Below are positions 56,120 through 64,000 of a DNA stretch of 64,000 nucleotides, piece by piece. The stretch is from positions 248,001 through 312,000 of the forward strand of contig NZ_JBEUWX010000001.1 in assembly GCF_041770905.1 (NCBI RefSeq), read 5' to 3'. The notes under the pieces were generated by a model. It did not search any database and was not told the origin of the DNA. It saw only the letters and a list, made by a program, of their open reading frames with translations. Within the stretch, counting starts at the first letter, position 1, and each line of letters starts with the position of its first letter. A program made the translations under genes and the position numbers. Source of the DNA: Propionivibrio hellwigii (GTDB taxonomy: Bacteria > Pseudomonadota > Gammaproteobacteria > Burkholderiales > Rhodocyclaceae).

Positions 56120-56962
56120 TTAGTGCCTTGCGGCGCCGACAAAGCCGTAGTAATACGGCAGGAAGTTGCCGACCCGGCCGGCCGACATGGGGCGCTCTCT
56201 GCCCCAGGTGTAGATGCGTGCGCGCAGGGGTTCGTCTTCCAGACCGTCGGTGCGCGGCAGGCTGCAGCTAAAAGGGATCAGGTTCTGCTGACGGCCCAGG
56301 TGAATGTCCGAAACGAGGACGACCCAGTGGTCGGGCGCGCCCGACCAGGTTTTGGGGGTGTCTTTGCCGCCCAGTTTGTTAATCCCGAGGCTTCCGCCGC
56401 CGCCAATGATGGCGGCGCGCAGGAACAGGCAGACGCAACTGCCGCTGCGATGGCGACAGTTCGCTTCGATCAGGGAATCGAGGCCGTGTTCGGTGGAGGA
56501 GGTGCTGGCCTGCTTGCTGACGCCGCCGGAAAAGAGTCCGGACTGGTTGAACCAGTCGGCCAGGGTCGATGGCAGGGTGATGCCGGCCAGACTGCTGCCG
56601 GCGGTAACGGACAGGAAGTCGTTGCTTGAATCGCGCAGGCTGGCCAGTGCAATCCAGTCAACCGGGTCAATGCCGATCTTGACAAGATTATCAGCCGTTT
56701 CGTTGAGGCATTCCGGGCGGGGCTTGACGTGTAGGCTGCCCAGCATGGCTTCGCCATGGTAGGCCAGGTCCTGTACGTATTTTCGGTAGGTTTCGGGGGC
56801 GGTGCGGGCGATGCAGTACATGAAGGCGGCCGGGCCGCACAGGGGGCTGCCTTGCTGGTGGATTTTGGAGGGGTCATTGATACGTTGAGTCAGGGAATCC
56901 TTCCATGTATCTTTGTATTTCGAATCCTCTAGTACCTTGAAAGCATATTTCGGTTCGGCCAT
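56120..56962 (-). CDS. Candidate papain-like cysteine peptidase/amidase
   Basis: A 280-aa protein without signal peptide or membrane helix. Near the N-terminus QGSPLCGPAAFMYCIAR places Cys42 at the head of a helix, and SGAPDHWVVLVSDI places His212 on a strand; this Cys-helix and His-strand arrangement is typical of papain-like or NlpC/P60-like enzymes. A C-terminal block (RIYTWGRE and YYYGFVGA) is the usual end of such folds. The middle holds several more Cys (C170, C176, C178). The start has GGGAGA 7 nt upstream. I do not recognise the exact family. Followed by a lipoprotein gene, it resembles a secreted effector gene with its immunity gene; that is inference. Confidence 0.65.
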   Translation of the reverse strand: MAEPKYAFKVLEDSKYKDTWKDSLTQRINDPSKIHQQGSPLCGPAAFMYCIARTAPETYRKYVQDLAYHGEAMLGSLHVKPRPECLNETADNLVKIGIDPVDWIALASLRDSSNDFLSVTAGSSLAGITLPSTLADWFNQSGLFSGGVSKQASTSSTEHGLDSLIEANCRHRSGSCVCLFLRAAIIGGGGSLGINKLGGKDTPKTWSGAPDHWVVLVSDIHLGRQQNLIPFSCSLPRTDGLEDEPLRARIYTWGRERPMSAGRVGNFLPYYYGFVGAARH

Positions 56963-57157
56963 GTTTATCTCCCTTAAGTATGCTCCATTATGGATGCGCC
57001 ACAGGTTCGCTGACGTATCCGCCGCTTTGTATGTCGTTTACCCGATGGGAAAGAAAAAGCCTCGCCCCTGTACCCTGTATTCCTCCGGTCAGCACAGGTT
57101 AAAGGCAAGGAGACAAGGGGCAGGCGTTAGCAGCGATTTCCCTGCCTCTTAGGCCTT

Positions 57158-57538
57158 CTAGGCTTTTTGCGTCGGAATCGATTCGCCTGTGCGCTTGATG
57201 CGGTTCTGGGCGTCGGCGTAGATCAGTTTCGGTTTGTGTGTGGCCAGTTCGGCTTCGTCATACACGGCAAAGCTGGCGATGATCAGCAGGTCGCCAGGCG
57301 CGGCGCGGCGGGCGGCGGAACCGTTGACCGAAATGATGCCTGAGCCGCGTTCGGCGCGGATGGCATAGGTGGTGAAGCGTTCGCCGTTGTCGACGTTCCA
57401 GATGACGATTTGTTCGTTTTCCAGAATGTCGGCGGCTTCCAGCAGCGTTTCGTCGATGGCGCACGATCCTTCGTAATGCAGTTCGGAGTGTGTCGTGGTG
57501 ACGCGGTGCAGCTTGGACTTGAGCATGGTTCTTTGCAT
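57158..57538 (-). CDS. panD: Aspartate 1-decarboxylase precursor
   Basis: Makes beta-alanine for pantothenate. The pro-enzyme cleaves itself between Gly24 and Ser25 (in HYEGSCAID), turning the Ser into the pyruvoyl cofactor. ATG 57538 is used, with GAGG about 8 nt upstream, giving 126 aa. The fingerprint MLKSKLHRVTTTHSELHYEGS and GERFTTYAI, SGIISVNGSAARR, GDLLIIASF are all present. It follows panC by 66 bp. Confidence 0.96.
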   Translation of the reverse strand: MQRTMLKSKLHRVTTTHSELHYEGSCAIDETLLEAADILENEQIVIWNVDNGERFTTYAIRAERGSGIISVNGSAARRAAPGDLLIIASFAVYDEAELATHKPKLIYADAQNRIKRTGESIPTQKA

Positions 57539-57604
57539 GGGGATGCCTCGATACGGTAGCAATAAGAAAAATTGGGTGCGATTCTAGACGGTGTGACCGC
57601 CGTG

Positions 57605-58444
57605 TCAAGCGGAATCGGCGATGACTTCAAGGTTGTCGATCAGGCGTGGCGTTCCCAGCCGGCTGGCGGCCAGAATAACCAGCGCGCGGTCGCCAGGCTG
57701 CGGTTCTTGCAGATCGGCCTGGCGGCGAATGGCGACATAATCGGTTTTCCAGCCGTGTGCGTCGAGTTCGGCCATGGCGTCGCGTTCGAGCTGGGAAAAA
57801 TCGCGCCGGCCCGCCTGGATGGCCGCCTTGATCTGGTGCAGCACGCGGTTCAGGCGGGCGGCCTCGGCACGCTCTTCGGCTTTGAGGTAGGCATTGCGCG
57901 AAGAAAGCGCCAAGCCGTCTTCGGCGCGCACGATTTCTCCGCCGATGATCTCGATCGGCAAAGCCAGCTGGCGCACCATGTTGCGCAGAATCATGAGCTG
58001 CTGGTAGTCCTTTTTGCCAAATAGGGCCGCATGCGGCTGCACGATGTTGAACAGCTTGAGCACGACCGTGGCGACGCCGCGGAAATGGCCGGGGCGGAAT
58101 TCGCCTTCGAGTTGGCCCTGGATGGGCGGCGGATCGACATGGTACTGCTGGGGTTCGGGGTATAAATCGGCCTCGGTGGGTGCAAACAGAATGTCGACGG
58201 CCGCCTCGCGCAGATGCGCGCAATCAGCCTCGAAGGTGCGCGGATAACTGTCGAAATCCTCATGGGGGCCAAATTGCAGGCGGTTGACGAAAATGCTGGC
58301 GACAACCGTATCGCCGTGCGCGCGCGCCTGTCGCATCAGCGACAGATGACCCGCGTGCAGGTTGCCCATGGTCGGTACGAAAACGATGCGTCCGCGCTGC
58401 TTGAGCGCGTGGCGGAGTTCGGAAACGGTAGCGTGGATTTGCAT
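57605..58444 (-). CDS. panC: Pantothenate synthetase
   Basis: Joins pantoate and beta-alanine using ATP. The 279-aa protein has the nucleotidyl motif PTMGNLHAGHLSLMRQAR (about residues 24-41), FVNRLQFGPHEDFDSYPRT, HFRGVATVVLKLFNIVQP, FGKKDYQQL and the C-terminal SSRNAYL. It lies between panB (454 bp upstream) and panD. Confidence 0.96.
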   Translation of the reverse strand: MQIHATVSELRHALKQRGRIVFVPTMGNLHAGHLSLMRQARAHGDTVVASIFVNRLQFGPHEDFDSYPRTFEADCAHLREAAVDILFAPTEADLYPEPQQYHVDPPPIQGQLEGEFRPGHFRGVATVVLKLFNIVQPHAALFGKKDYQQLMILRNMVRQLALPIEIIGGEIVRAEDGLALSSRNAYLKAEERAEAARLNRVLHQIKAAIQAGRRDFSQLERDAMAELDAHGWKTDYVAIRRQADLQEPQPGDRALVILAASRLGTPRLIDNLEVIADSA

Positions 58445-58898
58445 CGCAAAGCCTTTCGAATGACGATGACGGAAAATGGAAAAATAGGAATACTGTGGCT
58501 GGTCCGGGGACTGATGACGCCATGCGGCATGGCCGCAATTTTCGGTAGACCTGGAAAATCCGGATAAAGACCGAAAAAGCTGCGGCAGGTCCGGCGGACG
58601 ATCTCTCTCTATCTCGCTAGGCGGGTGGCGGAAACTTTAGAAAAACGATCAATGAACGGGATCGGTGGCGTGGAAATGCCGGCGATCCGGCGAGGCGTCA
58701 GGAAATGAAAAAGAAATGAAAAGAATGCAAAAAGGCAAACGGGATAAACGACGCCATCCGGATCACAAAGAACACAGGAACATACGGGAGCCATATGAGT
58801 GGAGTGCGAGATGCGCTTCTTTCCGTCTTGCCGGCAGTATTGCTGGGGCGCGTGCGGCAGCAATGTTCAGCGGCGACGGTTCATCGGCAAACGTTGTA
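58445..58898. other. Intergenic stretch, 454 bp, between panB and panC
   Basis: An unusually long gap inside a pantothenate cluster. It is rich in short purine runs (58700-58760) and has a TCTCTCTCTATCTCGC run near 58601. Minus-strand frames (58260-58538, 58609-58863) overlap neighbours and lack recognisable content. panC-panD probably have their own promoter here. No tRNA or known RNA motif was recognised. Confidence 0.45.
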
Positions 58899-59711
58899 TC
58901 AATAACAGTGCTCGGCGGCCGGGAAGCTGCCGTCCTTGACGGCGGCGGCGTAAGCCGACAGCGCGCCGACAATCGAATCCTGCCCGGCCATGAAGTTGCG
59001 CACAAAGCGCGGCTTGCGGCCGGGCGCGACATCGAGCATGTCGTGCAGCACCAGCACCTGCCCGGAGCAATCCTTGCCAGCGCCGATGCCGATGGTCGGC
59101 ACGGCGAGCTTCGCCGTGATTTCCGCGGCGAGCGGCGCCGGAACCGCCTCCATCAGCACCATCGCTGCGCCGGCTTCCTGATGCGCCAGACTGTCGGCCA
59201 CAAGCTGTGCTGCGCCGCTTGCGTCCTTGCCCTGTACCCGGTAGCCGCCCAGCTGATGGACGGACTGCGGCGTCAGTCCCACGTGGGCACAGACCGGGAT
59301 GCCGCGCGCGACCAGATAGCGTGTGGTGTCGGCCATGCCGGCGCCGCCTTCGATCTTGACCATCTGGGCGCCGGCGGCCATCAGCGGAACGGCGTTACGG
59401 AAGGCGACCTGCGGGCTTTCCTGATAGCTGCCGAAAGGCATGTCGGCCAGAATCAGCGGGCGCTGGCAGCCGCGCGCGACACTGGCGGTGTGATAGGCAA
59501 TGTGCTCGACGGTGACGGGGAGCGTTGAATCGTGCCCCTGGATGACCATGCCGAGCGAGTCGCCGATCAGGATGATGTCGATGCCGGCGGCCTCGCAGGC
59601 CTTGGCAAAGCTGGCGTCGTAGCAGGTGAGCATGGCGATTTTTTCACCGGCGGCGCGCATTTTGACCAGATCGAGTTGCGTGAGCCGGCGGGTCGGAGTT
59701 TGTGCAGACAT
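58899..59711 (-). CDS. panB: 3-methyl-2-oxobutanoate hydroxymethyltransferase
   Basis: The first committed step to pantoate. The 270-aa protein shows MLTCYDASFAKACEAAGIDI, ILIGDSLGMVIQGHDSTLPVT, ADMPFGSYQ, AGAQMVKIEGG, VCAHVGLTPQSVHQLGGYRVQGK and IGIGAGKDCSGQVLVLHDML, covering the metal ligands and the active site. It lies about 140 bp downstream of folK. Confidence 0.97.
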   Translation of the reverse strand: MSAQTPTRRLTQLDLVKMRAAGEKIAMLTCYDASFAKACEAAGIDIILIGDSLGMVIQGHDSTLPVTVEHIAYHTASVARGCQRPLILADMPFGSYQESPQVAFRNAVPLMAAGAQMVKIEGGAGMADTTRYLVARGIPVCAHVGLTPQSVHQLGGYRVQGKDASGAAQLVADSLAHQEAGAAMVLMEAVPAPLAAEITAKLAVPTIGIGAGKDCSGQVLVLHDMLDVAPGRKPRFVRNFMAGQDSIVGALSAYAAAVKDGSFPAAEHCY

Positions 59712-59850
59712 GGCAATGTACGATCAGTTGTGGTTCAAGGGAAATTGGACGCGGCAAGGATACACGGCTTGTGCGGCCATGTGTCAAGTGTTTGCGGGGG
59801 ATTATCCGGGCAAACGGTCGCCACGGCATTTTTTGTTGCGTATTTTTCAG

Positions 59851-60507
59851 TTACTCCATTTTTTCTGCCGGCGGAAGGCGCTCGATCGCCTGCATCTGCA
59901 CGGCAGGCCGCCAGGCGGCGGCCAGGCCGCGTCCGGGAATGCGGCAATCGGGGGCGATTTCGAGCAGAGGCATGATGACGAACGCGCGTAAATGCAGGCG
60001 CGGATGCGGCAGTTGCAGCCGGGGGGTGTCGAGTACGCGGTCGTCGACCATCAGCAGGTCGAGGTCGAGCGTGCGCGGTGCGTTTGGGTAATCGCGGCGG
60101 CGGCCAAACTCCGTCTCGATGCTCAGCAGCGCATTGAGCAGCGCTTCCGGCGCCAGCGCCGTTGCCAGCGCAGCGACGGCATTGATGAAGTCCGGTTGCC
60201 CATGAACGCCGATCGGCGCGCTGCGGTACAGCGACGACGTGCGCAGCAGGCGCGAATGATCGATCCGCGCCAGGGCGTCGAAAGCGCGCCGGAGCTGGGC
60301 GATCGGCTCGCCCAGATTGGCGCCGAGCGCCACGTAAGCCAGGTATGGAGCGAAATGCGAGGCTGAAGGCGTAACGGGCGGCGCATCGGCCAGCGTGCTG
60401 TTGCCTGATGTTTCGGTCGGCGCGCCGGGCAGGGGGTGTCCGGAAATAGTGGTGGCGAGCGTGACGGCCATGGTCTGCGGCGGAATGTACGGTGGAAAGC
60501 GCGGCAT
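59851..60507 (-). CDS. folK: 2-amino-4-hydroxy-6-hydroxymethyldihydropteridine pyrophosphokinase
   Basis: Transfers pyrophosphate to the pterin in folate synthesis. The core starts at about residue 53 (YLAYVALGANLGEP), followed by SSLYRSAPIGVHGQPDFINAV, RTLDLDLLMVDD and LPHPRLHLRAFVIMPL, all standard. The first 50 residues are extra and Thr/Pro-rich; an in-frame ATG at 60471 would shorten this by 12. The ATG at 60507 overlaps the pcnB stop (TAATG), so the genes are translationally coupled. Confidence 0.94.
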   Translation of the reverse strand: MPRFPPYIPPQTMAVTLATTISGHPLPGAPTETSGNSTLADAPPVTPSASHFAPYLAYVALGANLGEPIAQLRRAFDALARIDHSRLLRTSSLYRSAPIGVHGQPDFINAVAALATALAPEALLNALLSIETEFGRRRDYPNAPRTLDLDLLMVDDRVLDTPRLQLPHPRLHLRAFVIMPLLEIAPDCRIPGRGLAAAWRPAVQMQAIERLPPAEKME

Positions 60508-61913
60508 TATGCGCTGGCGTCCGCGCCCTGCGGCCGCGGGTTTTGCGCGGTTTCCGTGTTGTCCGTTGCCGATGCCGGCGCGGCCGTTTTACGCCGGCGG
60601 CGCCGGCGCTTTCTGCCTTCGCCGGCGCGGGGCGGTTGCAGCATGGCGCTGCGCGCTGCGCCGTCGGCGTCGAGAAAAGTCGTCCACCATGCGGCCAGTT
60701 CGTGGTCGATTTCCCCGGCCTGCGCGCGCAACAGAAGAAAGTCGTAACCGGCGCGGAAACGCGGCTGTTCGATGAGCGAGAAAGGCCGCTTGCCGCTGCG
60801 CTGCTCGAAGCGCGGCTGCAAGACCCAGATGTCTTTGATGTCGGCCGCGACGCGGCGGGTGATCGCCAGCGTTCTGGCCTGCGTTTCAAGAACGCTGTCC
60901 ATGGCGCGGAAGAGCGCGGGCAGCGGGCGCTCACCGTCGGCTTTATGCGTTTCCCACTGCGCCAGCATTTCGTGCCAGAGCAGTGTTGCGAACAAAAAGC
61001 CGGGAGAAATCGGTTTGCCCTCGCGGATACGGCGGTCGGTGTTTTCCAGCGCCAGCTGGATGAAGCGCTGCCCGGCCGGACGTTCGAGAATGACATCAAG
61101 CAGCGGCAGCAGGCCGTGATGCAGCCCCGCTTCACGCAGGCTGTGCAGGCATTTGAGCGCATGGCCGGAGGTGAGCAGTTTGAGCATCTCGTCGAACAGG
61201 CGCGAGAGCGGCACGTTGCCGATCAAACCGGCCAGTTCGCCGATGGGCGCGCGCGTCGCCGGGTCGAGCGAGAGGTCAAGCTTGGCGGCCAGGCGCACGG
61301 CGCGCAGCATGCGCACCGGATCTTCGCGGTAGCGGGTCGCCGGATCGCCGATCATGCGCAGGGTTTTATTGTGTAGATCGTCAATGCCGTGATGGTAGTC
61401 GATGACCGTTTCCGAGATCGGGTCGTAATACAGTGCATTGACGGTGAAGTCGCGGCGCGCGGCATCTTCCTGCTGCGAACCGAACACGTTGTCGCGCAAT
61501 ACGCGGCCATGCGCATCGGTTTGCGCCGGCCCGTTGCCGTGCGCCTCGTGGCTGCCGCGGAAGGTCGTGACCTCGATGGTTTCGCGCCCCATCATGACAT
61601 GGACGATCTGGAAACGGCGGCCGATGATGCGCGCGCGGCGAAAACAGCGGCGCACCTGTTCCGGCGTGGCGTTGGTGGCTACGTCGTAGTCCTTGGGCGG
61701 AATGCCGGCGAGCAGGTCGCGCACCGCGCCGCCGACGATATAAGCCTGATAACCCTGCTGCTGCAAGGTCTCGACCGTATGCCGGCTGCCGTTGCTGACC
61801 GCATCGCGGCGGATGCCGTAGCGGCTGGCGGGCAGGGTGTTCGGCTTGTTATGTGCGCCGGTTTGTTTGGCGGCCTTGCGCCCGAAAACGCGGGCAATCA
61901 GTTGGCGAATCAT
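60507..61913 (-). CDS. pcnB: Poly(A) polymerase I
   Basis: Adds A-tails to RNA 3' ends and promotes RNA decay. The 468-aa protein has the nucleotidyltransferase signature YIVGGAVRDLLAGIPPKDYDV (from about residue 58), RRCFRRARIIGRRFQIVHV and RRDFTVNALYYDP, which distinguish bacterial PAP I from tRNA CCA transferases. The C-terminus ends with a basic tract (about 435-455, GRKRRRRRRK) suited to RNA binding. It lies between an HAD-IB hydrolase gene and folK. Confidence 0.95.
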   Translation of the reverse strand: MIRQLIARVFGRKAAKQTGAHNKPNTLPASRYGIRRDAVSNGSRHTVETLQQQGYQAYIVGGAVRDLLAGIPPKDYDVATNATPEQVRRCFRRARIIGRRFQIVHVMMGRETIEVTTFRGSHEAHGNGPAQTDAHGRVLRDNVFGSQQEDAARRDFTVNALYYDPISETVIDYHHGIDDLHNKTLRMIGDPATRYREDPVRMLRAVRLAAKLDLSLDPATRAPIGELAGLIGNVPLSRLFDEMLKLLTSGHALKCLHSLREAGLHHGLLPLLDVILERPAGQRFIQLALENTDRRIREGKPISPGFLFATLLWHEMLAQWETHKADGERPLPALFRAMDSVLETQARTLAITRRVAADIKDIWVLQPRFEQRSGKRPFSLIEQPRFRAGYDFLLLRAQAGEIDHELAAWWTTFLDADGAARSAMLQPPRAGEGRKRRRRRRKTAAPASATDNTETAQNPRPQGADASA

Positions 61914-61940
61914 CGCGTTGTGGAGTCTCTTTCCAGAAGG

Positions 61941-62609
61941 TCAGGGATACAGTTCCAGAATCGGCCAGCCGGCCTGCTCGGCATGGGCGCGCAGGGGGGG
62001 GTCGGGGTGTACGGCGACCGGATCGCTGACCGCCTGCAACAGCGGCAGGTCATTGAACGAGTCGCTGTAAAACCAGATGCGCGTGAATGCGCCGCGCCAT
62101 GACCCCATCGCTTCCAGCCAGGCGTCCAGGCGCTCAAGCTTGCCTGCACGAAAAGCCGGCGTGCCGCGCACCCGGCCGGTAAACCGGCCGTATCCGTCCT
62201 GCGCCGGGATGGTGGCGATCAGGTGCGGAATGCCGAATTCACGGGCGATCGGCCCGGTCACAAAGCTGTTGGTCGCCGTGATCAGCGCGCACAGGTCGCC
62301 TTGTTCCTGGTGGCGGTTAACCAGCGCGCGCGCCGCCTGGCCGATGACCGGCACGATCGTGCGCGCCATGAAGTCGGCGTGCCAGGCGTCGAGCCGGGCG
62401 CGCGGGTTGTCGGCCAGCGGCGCGAACTGGAAGTCGAGGAAAGCCTGGACGTCCAGCATGCCGGCACGATATTGCGCATAAAAGTCGTCATTCTTTCGCG
62501 TGAAATCCTCCCGATCGACGACCCCTGCATCGATCAGATACTGTGTCCAGGCGTAATCGCTGTCGCAGGGCAGCAGGGTATGGTCAAGGTCGAAAAGGGC
62601 AAGTTGCAT
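61941..62609 (-). CDS. HAD-IB family hydrolase (SerB-like)
   Basis: A 222-aa phosphatase. Motif I FDLDHTLLPCDSD is at residues 6-18, the motif II Thr lies in ITATNSFVTGPIA, and the motif III/IV block reads FYSDSFNDLPLL. The subfamily is close to SerB and to the HAD-IB proteins commonly encoded beside hda and pcnB in betaproteobacteria. It might be the phosphoserine phosphatase that completes the serC-serA pathway, but the family also hydrolyses other phosphoesters, so the substrate is left open. Confidence 0.88.
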   Translation of the reverse strand: MQLALFDLDHTLLPCDSDYAWTQYLIDAGVVDREDFTRKNDDFYAQYRAGMLDVQAFLDFQFAPLADNPRARLDAWHADFMARTIVPVIGQAARALVNRHQEQGDLCALITATNSFVTGPIAREFGIPHLIATIPAQDGYGRFTGRVRGTPAFRAGKLERLDAWLEAMGSWRGAFTRIWFYSDSFNDLPLLQAVSDPVAVHPDPPLRAHAEQAGWPILELYP

Positions 62610-62618
62610 GGCGGCTAT

Positions 62619-63368
62619 TTATTCTGAATTATTTTGAAAAGCGGCAGTGTGCGGGGCAGGGTGCAGAACTTCGCGCAGCAGGGGAAGGGTGATCGGCCGC
62701 CGCCGTTCCAGCGAGTAGCGGTCGAGCGCGTCGAGCAAGGCGGACAGGCTGCGCATGTCGCGCGGCGCGCGGCTGCGCAGATAGGCGAGGGCTCCCGTCG
62801 GCAGGCGGAGTCCGCGGCGGGCGGCCTGGGCTGTCAGGGCGGCGTCCTGTTCGGCTTCGGACAGCGGCTGGAGCCGGTAAACAAGCCCGGAACCAAGGCG
62901 GGTGCGCAGGTCTTCGCGCACGGCGAGCTGTTGCGGCGGCGCGGCGGTGGCGGCGAGCAGACGCCCGGCGCCATTTGTTGCGCGCAGGCGGTTGAACAGG
63001 TTGAACAGGGCGATCTGGCCGCGTTCATTGAGGGCTTCGATATTGTCGATGGCGTAACGGACGGGCGAGGCGCGCGTGGGGATGCTTTCCGGAGTCATTG
63101 TCGTCGCCATCGTGTCTTCCGCGGTCGCCGCCGCCTCTAGACCAGCGAGTGCGCAATCGTCCTGCGCGTCGATATAGCGTGCGCCGCTGGCGCGCAGCAG
63201 ATGCGTTTTGCCGGATGCCGGCTCGCCCCACAACAGCAGCAAGGTTTCACGACTGTCGGCGGCCAGCCAGCCGGCCAGCCCGGCCAGCGCCTCCCCGTTG
63301 CTGCCAACGACGAAATTGTCGAGCGACGGGGGTGTTTCCGGCAGCAGGTCGAGAATCAGTTGATGCAT
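62619..63368 (-). CDS. hda: DnaA regulatory inactivator Hda
   Basis: An AAA+ DnaA paralogue that works with the sliding clamp to convert DnaA-ATP to DnaA-ADP after initiation. The extreme N-terminus MHQLILDLLPE contains a clamp-binding motif (QLxLDL type). Walker A is LWGEPASGKTHLL (about residues 47-59). The DnaA domain I-II and the C-terminal DNA-binding domain are absent. The 249-aa length is usual, though an internal stretch (about 80-105) is variable. It is divergent from purM, the conserved order in this group. Confidence 0.93.
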   Translation of the reverse strand: MHQLILDLLPETPPSLDNFVVGSNGEALAGLAGWLAADSRETLLLLWGEPASGKTHLLRASGARYIDAQDDCALAGLEAAATAEDTMATTMTPESIPTRASPVRYAIDNIEALNERGQIALFNLFNRLRATNGAGRLLAATAAPPQQLAVREDLRTRLGSGLVYRLQPLSEAEQDAALTAQAARRGLRLPTGALAYLRSRAPRDMRSLSALLDALDRYSLERRRPITLPLLREVLHPAPHTAAFQNNSE

Positions 63369-63630
63369 GGGATAAAGGTTATGGAGAGCAGGTCATGGAG
63401 AGCACAGCGCGCCTGCAACGCAGGACGCAATGGAAAATGGCGATGGCTTGACGCTAAGGCATGACGACGGAGCGGGCCGCCCGCAGGGCAGTGAATTTGG
63501 ATAAAATCGCAGCGCGTCGAGGAGGCTGCGTATTCTAGCATTACCATTCCGGCTTCCGCTGCTTTTCCCGCCTTCCCCGGCTTCCTGCCGTTTTTTCCTG
63601 CCCATTCAATCTTCAAGGATGATGAACGAG
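63369..63630. promoter_or_regulatory. Divergent hda / purM control region
   Basis: About 260 bp. A TAAAAT box at 63503-63508 (in GGATAAAATCGC) on the plus strand is a possible purM -10 without a clear -35. Two imitative direct words, TTATGGAGAGCA and TCATGGAGAGCA (near 63380 and 63394), lie next to the hda start. No PurR-like palindrome was recognised. Confidence 0.35.
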
Positions 63631-64000
63631 ATGACCCAGCCCGTGCCGCCTTCTTCCCCGTCTCCGTTGTCTTACCGCGATTCCGGTGTCGATATCGATG
63701 CCGGCGATGCGCTGGTCGAACGCATCAAACCGCTTGCCAAAAGAACGCTGCGAGAGGGCGTGCTCGGCGGTCTGGGGGGGTTTGGCGCGCTGTTCGAGGT
63801 GCCCAAACGCTACCGCGAGCCGGTGCTTGTCTCCGGCACCGACGGCGTGGGGACTAAACTGCGCCTGGCCTTTGCACTCAATCGCCACGATACGGTGGGC
63901 ATCGACCTCGTCGCCATGAGCGTCAACGATGTACTGGTGCAGGGCGCGGAACCGTTGTTTTTTCTTGATTACTTTGCCTGCGGCAAGCTGGATGTGGATA
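63631..64000 (+). CDS. purM: Phosphoribosylformylglycinamidine cyclo-ligase, 5' part
   Basis: The fifth step of purine synthesis, closing the imidazole ring of AIR. The gene runs off the right edge, so only about the first 123 residues are visible. They contain YRDSGVDIDAGDALVERIKP, the GGLGGFGALFEV loop, VSGTDGVGTKLRLAF, IGIDLVAMSVNDVLVQGAEPLFFLDYFA, all characteristic of PurM. Candidate starts are ATG 63619, 63622 and 63631 in the same frame. 63631 best matches the family N-terminus; AAGGA at 63615 could serve any of them. Confidence 0.95.
   Translation, partial: MTQPVPPSSPSPLSYRDSGVDIDAGDALVERIKPLAKRTLREGVLGGLGGFGALFEVPKRYREPVLVSGTDGVGTKLRLAFALNRHDTVGIDLVAMSVNDVLVQGAEPLFFLDYFACGKLDVD

Overview
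The window is a GC-rich bacterial chromosome segment from a Gram-negative betaproteobacterium. The gene orders ftsY-ftsE-ftsX opposite an M16 peptidase pair-rsmD-coaD-ferredoxin, dusB-fis-purH-purD, lptD-surA-pdxA-rsmA opposite amgK-murU, and minC-minD-minE, together with a TRAP transporter and an AceE-type pyruvate dehydrogenase, look most like Rhodocyclales or a neighbouring order. This assignment is inference from gene content and order. No rRNA, no recognisable tRNA and no CRISPR array were seen.

Layout. 1-1.56 kb: 3' part of a dynamin-like GTPase gene. 1.6-5.8 kb (minus): two M16 peptidases, rsmD, coaD, ferredoxin. 5.9-9.6 kb (plus): ftsY, ftsE, ftsX and a ZIP metal transporter; then a DMT-family exporter (minus) and a small PsiF-repeat secreted protein. 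11.7-20.2 kb (plus): a glycerol-phosphate-themed block of glpR, glpD with a clear GlpR operator over its promoter, a TRAP transporter (dctP, dctQ, dctM), a NagD-type HAD phosphatase and a Na/Pi cotransporter with a PhoU-like tail. 20.2-22.4 kb: an IS1380-family insertion sequence with readable terminal inverted repeats, set in a family of palindromic intergenic repeats that also occurs after glpR. 22.5-28.5 kb (minus): aceE-aceF-lpdA, where aceF and lpdA share a 330-bp block that reads identical. 28.9-30.8 kb (plus): hemC, hemD. 30.9-37.9 kb (minus): purD, purH, fis, dusB, minE, minD, minC. 38.3-41.4 kb (minus): amgK, murU, pepP. 41.6-48.1 kb (plus): lptD with an unusual Ala/Pro-rich N-terminal region, surA, pdxA, rsmA. 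48.1-56.9 kb (minus): DUF2284 protein, guaC, a three-lipoprotein CsgG/DUF4810/DUF799 operon, serC-serA, then an unrecognised lipoprotein and a papain-like cysteine-peptidase candidate. 57.1-63.4 kb (minus): hda, HAD-IB hydrolase, pcnB, folK, panB, panC, panD. 63.6 kb to the end (plus): 5' part of purM.

Most of the window is housekeeping: cofactor synthesis (CoA/pantothenate, PLP, folate, haem), purines, serine, division and outer-membrane assembly. The parts most worth a second look are the glpR-glpD-TRAP-HAD-Na/Pi block, which could be one organophosphate uptake, dephosphorylation and phosphate-balancing pathway; the 280-aa cysteine-peptidase-like protein followed by a lipoprotein, which has the layout of an effector/immunity pair; the exact lipoyl-domain duplication; and the palindromic repeat family around the insertion sequence.
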